From: Pisaster brevispinus
Taxonomy: Eukaryota > Echinodermata > Asteroidea > Forcipulatida > Asteriidae
Reading direction: 5' to 3'
Assembly (NCBI GenBank): GCA_023634235.1
Contig: JAMKCF010000018.1
Span: 657,195 to 721,194 of the forward strand
Length of the DNA: 64,000 bases
Positions 1-10,989 of this stretch are shown here, piece by piece (within the stretch, counting starts at the first letter, position 1; each line of letters begins with the position of its first letter). Position numbers and translations under genes: made by a program. The notes beneath the pieces were generated by a model. That model had not been told where the DNA came from and ran no database searches. It saw nothing but the letters and a program-made list of their open reading frames with translations.

Positions 1-366
1 ATCGAACTTGGAAGTACCTCATGATGCTTCTCTCTACCTGTATAAGACCACTTCCCTGGAGTAATGTTGTCACATTTGGGCCGGAGCTTCTGCCTGCCAT
101 TAGAGTGCAGAAGGTTATTGCTATTAAATCTTGTTGGCAGAAGGGTTGGGATCAACGTTACAACCTCTTTCCCATCGTATGTCAGCAGCCAGCCTCTGTC
201 TTTTCTACAGATATTTTCATGGTAAATGTGCCACCAGTGTGTCCGACCTGGTTCCTCCTATCAGGATGTTTGAGTGTGAAACCAGGCTTTCTGCTTCTTC
301 TCACCCATACACTCTTGCTTTGCTGAGGTGTAGAACAATGAGCCAAGTTCCAAGAGCTTTATTTGA

Positions 367-535
367 GCTGCACCTTTTTGGAACTCCTTGCCTGGTGCAT
401 GTTTCCCTCCAACTTACAATCTAGACTATTTTAAGAGGAATATCAATTCCTACCTTCATCTTTATTATTGTTCTTCTTGTAGCCCCTTACCAAGAGTGGC
501 GTTTACCCTTGTTTGTGAGAACTTGAATAACAAAA

Positions 536-566
<31 letters not shown>

Positions 567-569
567 ATA
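367..569 (+). mobile_element. 3' end of a non-LTR retrotransposon with AAAT tail
   Basis: One frame reads 'FWNSLPGACFPPTYNLDYF' then 'KRNINSYL' and ends in a stop just before an (AAAT)n run. The pattern WNSLP...FKxxxNxYL at the extreme C terminus is typical of reverse transcriptases of LINE elements. An in-frame stop at 364-366 cuts it off upstream, so this is a 5'-truncated, dead copy. A relative lies at 52,985-53,300. Confidence 0.75.
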
Positions 570-960
570 TAACTACAGTGTTTTCACTGCTCACTGTTTT
601 TACTATAAACCATTTTCTCATCACAGGATGGGAATCTCTTTCCAGAAACAATGAATTTTGTATACCTCTTTAAATTTCTACTTTGAGCCAGTGGGTATAC
701 CGTAAGCTGAAACCACATATATCGGCAGGACGCCAAGCGAGGCATTCAAAGTTGTCAAGTCTGTTCTGGAGGACAATTAGTCATTAATTGCGACACGAAA
801 GACAATACACACCTGCCATAAATGCAAAGCGCTTAAACTTATTTCCTTTTAATTACACATCACCACCTGATGCTAATGCATAGTGCAACGAGGGCGCAAT
901 AACATCATGGAATCTTAGTGTCGACACATGAATATCTGGGAGTTATTAGCTAAGGGTAAT
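570..960. other. No gene or repeat recognised
   Basis: AT-rich sequence without an open frame of note, a splice pair in a coding context, or a match to the other repeats of this window that I could see. Confidence 0.4.
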
Positions 961-1250
961 AGATTGATTTTTGTGAATGTAAAGCTGATTTTTAAAGAAA
1001 GTCTTGTGTAAAAGTTTAAGTTGAATACAGCGTCTACTTGCTGAGAAACAGCAAAGAACTGTCACTCGATGATCCACCCTCGTTAGTGAGGTGGCAGCGG
1101 GGGACCAACCGTGGTATCTGTGGCCACAGCATTCACGAACGGACACCAACCTTGAGAAATCTGATAAACGAATCATGCATGCAACTAATCCAGGATCGAT
1201 ACTGTAGTCGCCTGCTAACCAAAAACCTCGTTCCCAAATGAACTTGGTCA
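961..1250. repeat. Dispersed repeat family R1, copy 1
   Basis: The block running from 'AAGTTGAATACAGCGTCTAC' to 'GTGAGGTGGCAGCGGGGGAC' recurs in the same order at about 26,060-26,300 and 44,115-44,350. The 139-codon minus-strand open frame that spans it (946-1365) is therefore better read as repeat DNA than as a gene. Confidence 0.65.
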
Positions 1251-1955
1251 AGTCCTTCTGACCTAGCCTTTCAAAATGCATCATTCTATTTTCAAACGAA
1301 AAAATTCGACACTGCAATAAACCGCTCCTAACTCCAAACATGATTCGATAAACTGAATCAATCATTTATACTTTTATCCCTTGAATTATGATCAATTAGT
1401 CGATACCAATGGATTCCTCTCCAAACCAAAGATCTAGTTTCCCAAAATTATCAGCGCGGAGTCTTCCTGACAGAGCCTTCCAATAAAAATCGAACCATTA
1501 AGTCCAGACAGATTTTCTTTATTTATAAAGGATGAAATGGCGACGTTCTTTGGTCAAAAACACTGCTGTCGTTTTCCTGCCAATTACGTATGCACAAATT
1601 CAGTGACATTTAGCTGATGGCGCAGATATGAATATTCATGGTATTCGCTAATACATAGTGACAAGTCATAACACAATATAATGACAGGTGGAAAAACAAA
1701 ACATATTAAAATGGCTCTGCAGGGGAAAAAACAACGATTCGTTAACATTTTTCCTGGGATTTGTTCGGTTTATCTCCAGTCGTATTTGCGATTTGTATTT
1801 TGTTTGTCTGTTAGAATTCAGTGGTTTGTTCTGACGTGGCTTTATTTCGGATTAAGTGCATGAAGATTTGTTTTATGTAGACATTTATTTATGTATGTGT
1901 TTTGTTGTGGAACATTCGTACATTGGGGATTTGTTGTGCAATGTCTGTGTGTTTA

Positions 1956-2100
1956 TGTTTTGCTGCTGCTGCTGTTCCTGCTATTGTTGTTTGTTGCTGC
2001 TGCTGATGACGCTGCTGCTGCTGATGTTGTTGTTGTTGCTGTTGTTGTTGTTAAATCGTCGTCTTCTCTTCTTCTTGTTATTGGTGGTGGTGGTGGTGTA
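1956..2100 (+). repeat. Triplet microsatellite (CTG / TTG / TGG)
   Basis: A run of CTG, TTG and GTG triplets gives long open frames in several phases (polyleucine, polyvaline and, on the other strand, poly-Thr/Ala/Asn). These are composition artefacts. Confidence 0.85.
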
Positions 2101-2109
2101 TGTGGTGTT

Positions 2110-3690
2110 GTTTTGAATTGTCCTGTCATATTATTTTGAAACAATCTATGTTCCATTTAATTTGAATTGTACTTTCATGCGATATTTATCCCTTTTCTGT
2201 AGGTTTTGTATTTTCTGTGGGTAATACTGTCAAAAATTGAATCAACGTCAACGAACGTAATCTTGTTTTTTGGTTGCAGAATTCTGTTTGATGTAATCAC
2301 ACGGCTAGCTTTGCACTCAAATAGTGAAAATATATAAATCACGATGACACACCGGAAACGAGTTTTTGATTACTTTACGGGCGGGGAAAAACACTATCCC
2401 TCAAACTGTGTACGTTTGTAAATCAAATCACACAAATTAAAAAATATATATCCCCGTCTGACTTCGTTGTTTCCTTCGCAATGAGACTCTGTGACACTTC
2501 GGGGTGCTGTGTTAATATTGCCGCGTTGTTCCTGCAGGTTAAGGGGGAGATCACGGCTACATGGTTAAAGGTACGTGTATTGAATATAGACCCGTTTCAC
2601 CTGACGTCATCACAAACCATAGATCTAAGTGACGCCATTTTGGGAGTCAGCTTCCCCCTGAGTAGACTAGTCCCCTGTTTCAGGCACTGGTCTTACCAAT
2701 CCAGGTGTTTCATTGGTGCATGCAAAGACGCATAAATACCAGACCGATACTACAAAACATGAGCGTACAACATTATGGCATGCAAGGTCAATAGCAGCCA
2801 ACCAGCAGGTTCTAAAGGCCGGTATCTGGCGTTATTTACGATCCTCGATGTGTGACTTCAGAGTGTTCGGGCTAGGCCGAGTGATACCGTGCAATGTGAC
2901 ACGTGTACAGTTCAATAGACGTGCACTGTCATTACATGCAATTGGCTCCCAACAGGCAGTCCACGCAGGGCACAAACTAGCCGCGTGTGACGTCAGTGCC
3001 GCGTGTGACGTCAGTGCAGGGTCAAAACTACTTTTATTGGTTTGTGAAGAGTGAGTTCATTTGCAAAATTGTGGGGCACGAAGGGTACCCCCCCCCCATT
3101 GATTCTTGACCACCCCCATCCCCAACTAGAAATCTTATCCCTAAGAACTAAACATTAATGGAATAAAATGTTACGTTTTATCATTTTATCAAGTAATAAA
3201 CCAACAGAGTGCAACTGACTGGGTAAATGTTTTTAATAGTGTTACACATTTTTAACTGTTTTATCATTTTATAAACTCATGTAGCATAAATTTGCATGGA
3301 TCTTGTTTAAACACACAGAAACGCAAATTTGAGATAAATCACTTTTCGAGTGTATTGTTCCCTTTAACTGTCGATGTGGAGAGAAAGTTGGCGTGAAATC
3401 GACTTAACACATCGTCGCAACCAGCGCATGAATCACGGCTTATGTTTTTTTTTCGTCGGGGGGCGACTCCGATCCGTCGTATCGCATCTTCTCCCCGCAG
3501 CGCGGTGACGAAAGAAATCCCGGCATTGATTAAAGAGAACGGTGTGAGATACGGGGCACTTTTGACTATATAAAAAGCGAAATTAGTATGGTTGGTAAGG
3601 TGTTTTATAAGTTGAATGTAATGATTCACACAAATTCCCTTCGAGGTTGTGTGGTTCTCCTTTTACTTCGTGAACTAAAGTAGCTCCATT
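2110..3690. other. Spacer with paired CRE sites, no gene seen
   Basis: No conserved coding sequence. The stretch contains TGACGTCA at about 2,603 and an 18-bp direct duplication at 2,980-3,016 that doubles a second TGACGTCA, followed by a poly-C run near 3,090. The small open frames here have no family features. Confidence 0.4.
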
Positions 3691-3694
3691 ATTT

Positions 3695-3905
3695 TGTGGA
3701 GTCACAAACTTGGTTCCCCAAAATGGCAGACTGTATTAATTCAGGAAGTCAAAGGAAAAGCACACAATATTTCAAGACATATTTTCGTGGATCATTATAT
3801 TCTACTTTTAAAACATCTTTCCAACCATATTAATTTCATTAAGCAGGCTTTTTAAAGCCCAACTCGCCCAATCCAAGGCAACGTGTCCCTTTAAAGTTAA
3901 GGTGT
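3695..3905 (+). repeat. Dispersed repeat family R2, copy 1
   Basis: Shares the blocks 'GGAAAAGCACACAAT', 'TCATTATATTCTACTTTTAA', 'AACATCTTTCCAAC' and the terminal 'GTCCCTTTAAA' with 14,240-14,440. Divergence is moderate, as expected of an old element. Confidence 0.7.
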
Positions 3906-4790
3906 GATCGGTGGTATAGCATAACCCTTAGATACAGCCTGCAGCCGCTGACACAACCGACAATAACTCGGACACGGTCGTATAATTGTAAGTTGGTAAA
4001 AGGATTGGCAATAATTTCGTCATCCATAGTGTTACTTATCCTTTAACGAGTGTTGTGACCTAGAATAGCGAACAGCAAGCTACTCACACCCCGCCAAACT
4101 AAAAGCTATCACCTCTCTGACCAACCCCCCCCCCACCCCCACCATCACACCATGCAACAAGCGAACTGGAAAACCTAATCAACAATCTCTATCTCTTAAT
4201 GTAGGGGTATTTTAATAAGACAATCACAGCGGAGAGTACATACGTAGATCATCAGCATAGAAGGATGTTAGCATGAAGGGTGTTTTTTTTTGTTACGTCA
4301 GAAGAAGATGAAGAAAACGCGATATGAACGGATCGGTGTTGATGCACGAAGCGTGGATCTAGTCCCTAAACAGAGTTGTGTTAGTCATTCGACCACCACG
4401 CTGTAAATTGGTGGCAAGCCGTAAGTTCTTCGTCCAACTCGCAAAACACGCTCTTATCGAGTAGATAGATAGATAGTTTCATGGTTTACCAATCACTCTT
4501 TCAAGTGACTAGCCAGCAGGAGCAGTTTGCTTGACATTTCACGTGTCCTCGAGTTTTTTCACTGCTCCACGATTCACACTAAACAGGAATGCTTTTTAAC
4601 ACTGAACTAGCCAGTTGGACCAATTGGAGATAATGTTGGATGGTCCTCGGGTGTTTTAATTTGCATTTGGCGAACGGACCATTGTTAATGGAAAACGTTG
4701 AGGTTTTTTTGTTTTGTTTTTTTCCCAACCTAGACTTATTTTACAGGATCCGGCGTCCGGGCTCCATTTGGTGTTGAAGCAATATGCTTC

Positions 4791-4923
4791 ATAGACCCCT
4801 TGCGTATGACGTCACAAGCTCAAACAGCGCCCTCGCTGAGGTCAATGTAGATTTATATTTGGCCGAGAGGTTTCCATTGTTTGACCTCATCCCAGCGATG
4901 GCGGCCAATCAAAGGGGGTCTAT
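4791..4923. mobile_element. CRE-carrying MITE, copy 1
   Basis: Ends are inverted: 'ATAGACCCCTTGCGTATGAC' on the left and '...CAAAGGGGGTCTAT' on the right, about 133 bp in all. The left arm contains TGACGTCA. Related copies are at 14,565-14,718 and 58,053-58,170. There is no coding capacity, so it must be a non-autonomous DNA element if mobile. Confidence 0.7.
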
Positions 4924-5099
4924 GCACACTGCTCGACATCGGTGTAAACACAAAACTAGTTTTATATCCCAGACGTAATTAATACACCCTTTAAACAATT
5001 TTCGGTAACCAGCTCTGTGAAATTTGGCCCCGCGCCGAATGATAAAAATATTGACAAACAATATTTGATATCAAGTAAGGTTTGCAGATACACCACGTT

Positions 5100-5240
5100 A
5101 TTAAAAAATCTCTTATTGCGCTCACGGTGGAAGCTCTGACAAGAACCTGTGGTTTAACAATTTGACGTTTCGATCAGTATGCTCTGATTGTCTTCAGGAG
5201 AAATGGTGGCATCTGTTGCTGCATGCTGCTTAAGTATCTG
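5100..5240 (-). repeat. GAAGAC...GAAACG hairpin family, copy 1
   Basis: On the minus strand this reads CTGAAGACA, then a short hairpin ATCAG/CTGAT, then CGAAACGT, as in the long palindrome at 20,543-20,793 and the copy at 54,000-54,110. The wider flank ('GTTAAACCACAGGTTCTTG') also matches the palindrome loosely. Confidence 0.65.
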
Positions 5241-5249
5241 CAAAAGAGG

Positions 5250-5950
5250 TTTTAGTTTGACAAATATTGACTCCACACAAATCGACAATACAGCCATTTT
5301 GTTTCCTTCATTACAAACAAACGTAATCATATCGAGGCTTGAATTCGGGTGACAAATGGAAGACAGGTTAAGCCAGCTCTCAATATCATAGTTGTCTACT
5401 ATTATGAGTATTTCCCAGGGGACCACTTAAGGGCCCCGGAGGCTTCCTTTAAAAATCGCATTTTCTGAAGCAGCCGACCGTTAACGCATGCGCTTTACAG
5501 ATGTCTCGTGCCTCAGTGCACACGGACGAGTAAAAAACAACTTGCACACAATGAACATTCATTTAAAAACAGCTTGCAAGGGTGAAGTCTGGCAGAAATT
5601 AGAGGCAAATGTTTCCAACGTGATGAAGGTTTTTTTTACAAGACAAAAATTGCCCGCCGGCCGTCTTTGAATTATTGTCATCGCCAAAGAATCCCCTACG
5701 ACTGTTTCATTAACAGAGAATCACGATGGGGGTTTAACTAAGTAATAACTTGAAGAGGTCCGGACGAATAATGTTAACTGACAGCTAATAAGTTTGAGTG
5801 TTTGGCTGTGGGAGGTTTGACAGGGGGTCACCGTCTGTGTTAAAGGAGTGGAGAGTCTAGTGTTAATTTACTCACTTTGTAAATGCCCCAACCGCAAAAT
5901 CAGCCCACTTCATTTGCGATAAAAATGCAAACATTGTTTAATCATTACAC
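5250..5950. other. No gene recognised
   Basis: The 90-codon minus-strand frame at 5,154-5,426 starts in a dispersed repeat and shows no family signature. The rest is ordinary spacer. Confidence 0.4.
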
Positions 5951-5952
5951 CT

Positions 5953-6130
5953 GGGCCCCATTGCATAGGTCGTTACCCTCATCTTTTGCAGTGGTCCAGT
6001 GAAGAGGTTCTACCTTGCTAACCTTCCGGCGCTTAGTGTATAAAAATGAATGACGTAACAATGCAGTGACTGCGCGCAAGCTGACCGCCTTATTTTCTTG
6101 CTAACCTGTGAAATACGCTTACGCTTAAGC
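5953..6130. mobile_element. Foldback element, long subfamily, copy 1
   Basis: Contains 'TTAGTGTATAAAAATGAATG', 'ACGTAACAATGCA', 'TTTTCTTGCTAACCTGTGAA' and 'ATACGCTTACGCTTAAG' in the same order as 41,977-42,252. The outer ends resemble the CAGCTCTATGAAATTGGGCC-type termini of the abundant foldback family of this window. Confidence 0.65.
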
Positions 6131-6139
6131 AAATTTGTC

Positions 6140-8975
6140 TGCTATAGTTAGCACGAAAGCTTGGCACCCTATGTGGCACCCTGTGTGCGTAACATGCACC
6201 TTTTGACCAATTATCTTCTAATAAATAAAAGTTGTCGCATCTCTCTATCTACACCGCTATGGCATATTGATCCAACATTGTAAATAAGCCATTTGCGAGT
6301 TATAGTCAAATAATGCCTCATGTCTGGTACACTGACTTGCTTAGTCACAAAATACTGCTTAAATTTGAAGTCCTCAGACTATATCGCCAGTCGCTATGTC
6401 ACATGATTCGGGGCAAGCTATTGTTCTTTCTACAGCATCTTGAACTTACTGCTGCGTCGACGTATGACTCGACCGAGGCGAGCACTTTTTTCCTTTCTTT
6501 TTAAATTGCAAATCAAATTACAGAGGTGTCTCAGAAAAAAAAATGAAAAACACGAATCGCTTCTCATCAAACACTCTATTCCTTGGGATAAAAATGCCAT
6601 GTATAATAAAGTATTTGCATAAAGATGAATATTGTCCTTCTGGCACCAGCTAATTATACCAACGGACCGCACTGAATGGGTTATAATGAAAGCTTGTGAT
6701 AGCGCGCTTTATAATGCTTTAAACACATCGGTTTCAATACGACCATGTGTTGACGTAGACAGCCATTGTGGTTCAACGCAGTGCAATAACATTTTTTTTC
6801 CTTTTAAATTTTTTTAAATTCATGTCTCGTACTAAATAGTATTTCCATCACGAGCAAATTGATGTGTTTTTATACGTGACAAAATTCAGACATTAGAGAC
6901 TGAAAAGCAAGAGGGTATTGTCTATTTTTTCAATTTGGCGGGAAAATATTTGTTTGGGGCTTTTGTTCATTTCTCCTTGAAGTGAATTTCCCAGTCTTTA
7001 TTCGGCTTCGGGAAATTGAAGAAGAACTTAGAGATTGGGAAAATATCCTGATACGCTGAAGAGTGCCGGTGGAAAAACACATAGCCTTGTAAATTTACGG
7101 GTGAATAATGTTTCAGATTTGTCTTTAAACGAAAGAGAAGATATTTTATGCAACTTTGAAATGGCCATTACAAATGAGGAAATTGCCTGTGGCATTAATG
7201 AAAAGGAAAAGAAGGAAGTTTGTTTCGAAAAGCCAAGAGGATGCATGGCAGTAAAAATGAGACAATGTTCATGGTTTTGCGTTTATTCTCAGGTTTTCTG
7301 TACAGAATTGTTTAATTAATTTTAAATTGATGAATTCTCAAGGCTAGATATTACTATCCCAACAACATGTTATGATTTGTATACAGCTATAAACCACGTC
7401 AAACTGAAGTACTTGAGGAATTGGAAACAAATTCTCACACACGTAAAACTCAACATGTTTAGGACCAACTTGGTTCCGGAAGTTTAAATACGCACAAAAC
7501 CTGCAGTCTATTTAAAGGGCATTTTGCCTTCGGATTGGTCGCTTTGGGCAATGAAAAGCGTTTGTGATGAAATGAATATGGTTGGAAGGATCTTCTAGAG
7601 AGATTTGCTTTCTTTAAAAGGCGGGAATTTAAGTTGATACAATAATGTAACATCCATCTAGTGCGTGCGTGTATATTTAGTGCGTGCGTGCGATCGATAC
7701 ACACTTCAACATCACCAGCATCTTTAAAGTCAACAAATTAAACAGCATAACATCAATTTCATACGTACAACCGACCCTGCTCGTCTGACCCCTGAGAACG
7801 GGGTTGTGCACAAGACAACACAACCCATACTCCAGATGACGTCATCATCAAAACTTAAATGAAGTTCCCTTTATCATATTGGTAAGTACTTCGCCAATAT
7901 TGCGAAAGGTAAACAGTACATAAATACTGCTGTTCAATATAATCAAGTGATGTTCCGCTACAGCAGTCCAAGTTTCACTATAGAAGCCACGTGAAAAGAA
8001 TTACTGTTCAAGGGGCGGGGTCAAAGTAAATGTTTTATGCATTCTATTCAATTTGTATCGAGCTTGTAAGTGTGACGTTGTTCAACTGTGAGCCACGCCC
8101 ACTTGACACAAACTGGCCCCACTGCATCAGAAGCCCATCGAAGTTGCATTGAGCTAGATTTTCTATGAGGTTTTATGCAATAAAAATTTTACTTGTCTTT
8201 CACACACGTTCTTCACAAGATATAAGCTTCTTGGCATGATTCTGTCATTAAACAAAATGCTTTTGACCAATGAAATGTGGGATTTTTTGGTAAAACTGCA
8301 CTTAAACGTAGGCCTATGTCAGCTTCGAAACCGGAAGCAGCGAAAACTGTGGGCGTGCAGAATATAGGCGCGCGTGTGACGCAATCACTTACCAATGGCT
8401 ATTTTGTTTTTCCGGTCAGAAGTGACCCAACGACCCGATAAGAGGCAGTATCCGACTGGGAGTTAGTCTCAACACAAGACGTTACTCATGATTTTGGAAT
8501 AACTATATGCTCGAACACTTGTGATTTGATCCATGTTCAGTTCTATTTCAGACTGCAGCGCTCTATAACTTGCTTAGGGTCAACCTTTAAAATATTCCTT
8601 ATATCCCAAGTCATATAACAAGTAGGAACTGGACCCCATACGACTCGAAACTTGACGTCCCTTGTAATGGATGGAGAAACTCGAGAAAGAAAGAAACCCC
8701 TGCAGTGATATAGCCCCAGCAGTAAAGCGTTACCGGTAACAGTTTTTCTTGTGTACACGGCCATGCACTTGATAGATGATATCTCGGGTTTATTCTGTTC
8801 ATCGTATTATGCTATTCTATTACCAGAACTATTGTAGACCCTTGTTATATTGTATATCAGATACGCTATTACCGTTGGGATTACACCAAGACCGATTGTG
8901 ATCACGATCGGGAAGTTAAAGTTACCAATATACTGCAATAGCTGTATACTACTGATATCAACATTGGTATTACTG
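6140..8975. other. Spacer without a recognisable gene
   Basis: I went through the small open frames (longest 94 codons at 7,035-7,319) and found no conserved motif, no signal peptide with a following domain, and no chain of exons. A palindromic CRE (GATGACGTCATC) lies near 7,836. Confidence 0.4.
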
Positions 8976-9004
8976 TTAGTCTTTCACGAATACATTATTC
9001 ATCC

Positions 9005-9847
9005 AGGACAGGACACTACAGGAAATCAGAACAGGAAAGGACATCAGGATAGGACTGGACAGAACAGGGCAGGACACGTAGGCAGGACAGGACGATGTCA
9101 GGACAGGACAGGACACGTAGACAGGACAGGACGATGTCAGGACAGGACAGGACACGTAGACAGAACATGACGATGTCAGGACAGGACAGGACACGTAGAC
9201 AGGACAGGGCGATGTCAGAACAGGGCAGGACACGTAGACAGGACAGGACGATGTCAGGACAGGACAGGACACGTAGACAGGACAGGACGATGTCAGGACA
9301 GGACAGGACACGTAGGCAGGACAGGACGATGTCAGGACAGGACAGGACACGTAGACAGGACAGGACGATGTCATGACAGGACAGGACACGTAGACAGAAC
9401 AGGACGATGTCAGGACAGGACAGGACACGTAGACAGGACAGGACGATGTCAGGACAGGACAGGACACGTAGACAGGACAGGACGATGTCAGGACAGGACA
9501 GGACACGTAGACAGGACAGGACGATGTCAGGACAGGACAGGACACGTAGACAGGACAGGACGATGTCAGGACAGGACAGGACACGTAGACAGGACAGGAC
9601 GATGTCAGGACAGGACAGGACACGTAGACAGGACAGGACGATGTCAGAACAGGACAGGACACGTAGACAGAACAGGACGATGTCAGGACAGGACAAGACA
9701 CGTAGACAGGACAGGACGATGTCAGGACAGGACAGGACACGTAGACAGGACAGGACGATGTCAGGACAGGGCAGGACACGTAGACAGGACAGGACGATTT
9801 CAGGGCAGGACAGGACTGGGAAGGACAGGACTGGACTGAACAGGACA
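9005..9847 (+). repeat. 39-bp minisatellite, about 19-20 units
   Basis: The unit is built from AGGAC pentamers around a CACGTAGACAGG core and ends GATGTC. Because 39 is three times 13, frames stay open through the array on both strands: a 290-codon minus-strand frame of 13-residue repeats (SCPVYVSCPVLTS) and plus-strand frames of 'SGQDRTRRQDRTM'. Units differ by few substitutions, a sign of recent expansion. I regard the open frames as by-products. Confidence 0.95.
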
Positions 9848-9985
9848 TGATAATGATATCAGGACATGGACAGGACAGGACATCAGGACAGAAAAGGACA
9901 GAACAGGACAGGACATCAGGACAGAAAAGGACAGAACAGGACAGGACATCTGGACAGAAAAAGGACGGGACATGACAAAAGACTA
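9848..9985 (+). repeat. 33-bp satellite variant next to the 39-bp array
   Basis: Three units of about 33 bp ('GACATCAGGACAGAAAAGGA' plus 13 bp) made of the same AGGAC pentamer, so probably the older edge of the same array. Confidence 0.8.
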
Positions 9986-10494
9986 CAATATAAGAGTGTG
10001 CATGCAGGCTCTATAACAAAACTAAACGAAATTAAACAAATGGAGGCCATCTGTTTTCTCCCCATTAAATGAGTTAATCAAATTGAGGAAAGTAAAACAA
10101 TAGTCTGGCCCATTTTATAAAAAACCTTATAGCATACCTATATTGCTATGCTGCACACGGGTAACAAGACAGAGACGGTGATAAAAGAAAATGTGAAATA
10201 TTGGCTACTTGAAAACCTACTGTATGTTAATTGTATAGACACTTGAACCCGGCTTGTAATATTGATCGAGGCTGCCTGTGTAGAGTGGAACGCAATCACA
10301 GCCGGGTCATTGCACGAGCCACGCGACTCTATGTGACACACTGCAACACTCCAAATGCACAACAATTAAATGAACGTTCAAGAGACTAGCCACAGAGTTG
10401 GGAATGCTGAAGTTGTGCTAACTCTCTTTGAATCAAGACAAGGTACAACATTGAGAATGTTGGGAGAGTGATGCGAAAGCATTCCCTACTGTCC

Positions 10495-10985
10495 TGAGGT
10501 TTTCATGAAATATATCATAAAGAGATGGCACATCATTAGTTTTTGGAAGAGTACATTCATTCCAATCCTCTAGTTTTCAAGATGGTTATAAAGGGATGGT
10601 ACATCGTTGATTTTTGGAAGAGTACATTCATTCCAATCCTCTAGTTTTCAAGAAACATGGTTATAAAGGAATGGTACATCTTTGATTTTTGGAAGAGTAC
10701 ATTCATTCCGATCCTTTCAAGAAACATATCATAAAGGGATGGTACATCATTGGTTATTGGAAGGCAGTATATTCATTCCAAGCCTCTAGTTTTCAAGAAA
10801 CATATCGTAGAGGGATGGTACATCATTGGTTATTGGAAGGCAGTATATTCATTCCAAGCCTCTAGTTTTCAAGAAACATATCGTAGAGGGATGATACATC
10901 ATTGGTTATTGGAAGGCAGTATATTCATTCCAAGCCTCTAGTTTTCAAGAAACATATTGTAGAGGGATGGTGCATCGCTGATTTT
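10495..10985 (+). repeat. 76-bp tandem repeat, about six units
   Basis: Units run from 'AAGAAACATATCATAAAGGG' through GATGGTACATCATTGG to 'CATTCCAAGCCTCTAGTTTT'. The right-hand units are exactly 76 bp apart and nearly identical; the left ones are more diverged. A second array of the same unit lies at 54,530-54,785. Confidence 0.9.
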
Positions 10986-10989
10986 GAAG

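Noticed and set aside
946..1365. 139-codon minus-strand frame as a gene
   Set aside because: Overlaps dispersed repeat R1, which recurs twice in the window without keeping the frame.
1856..2156. Poly-Leu/Val and poly-Thr/Ala frames
   Set aside because: Produced by the CTG/TTG/GTG triplet block; no flanking domain.
8976..9848. 290-codon minus-strand open frame with SCPVYVSCPVLTS repeats
   Set aside because: It follows exactly from a 39-bp minisatellite; the opposite strand is open too, and no splice sites, promoter or non-repeat domain accompany it.
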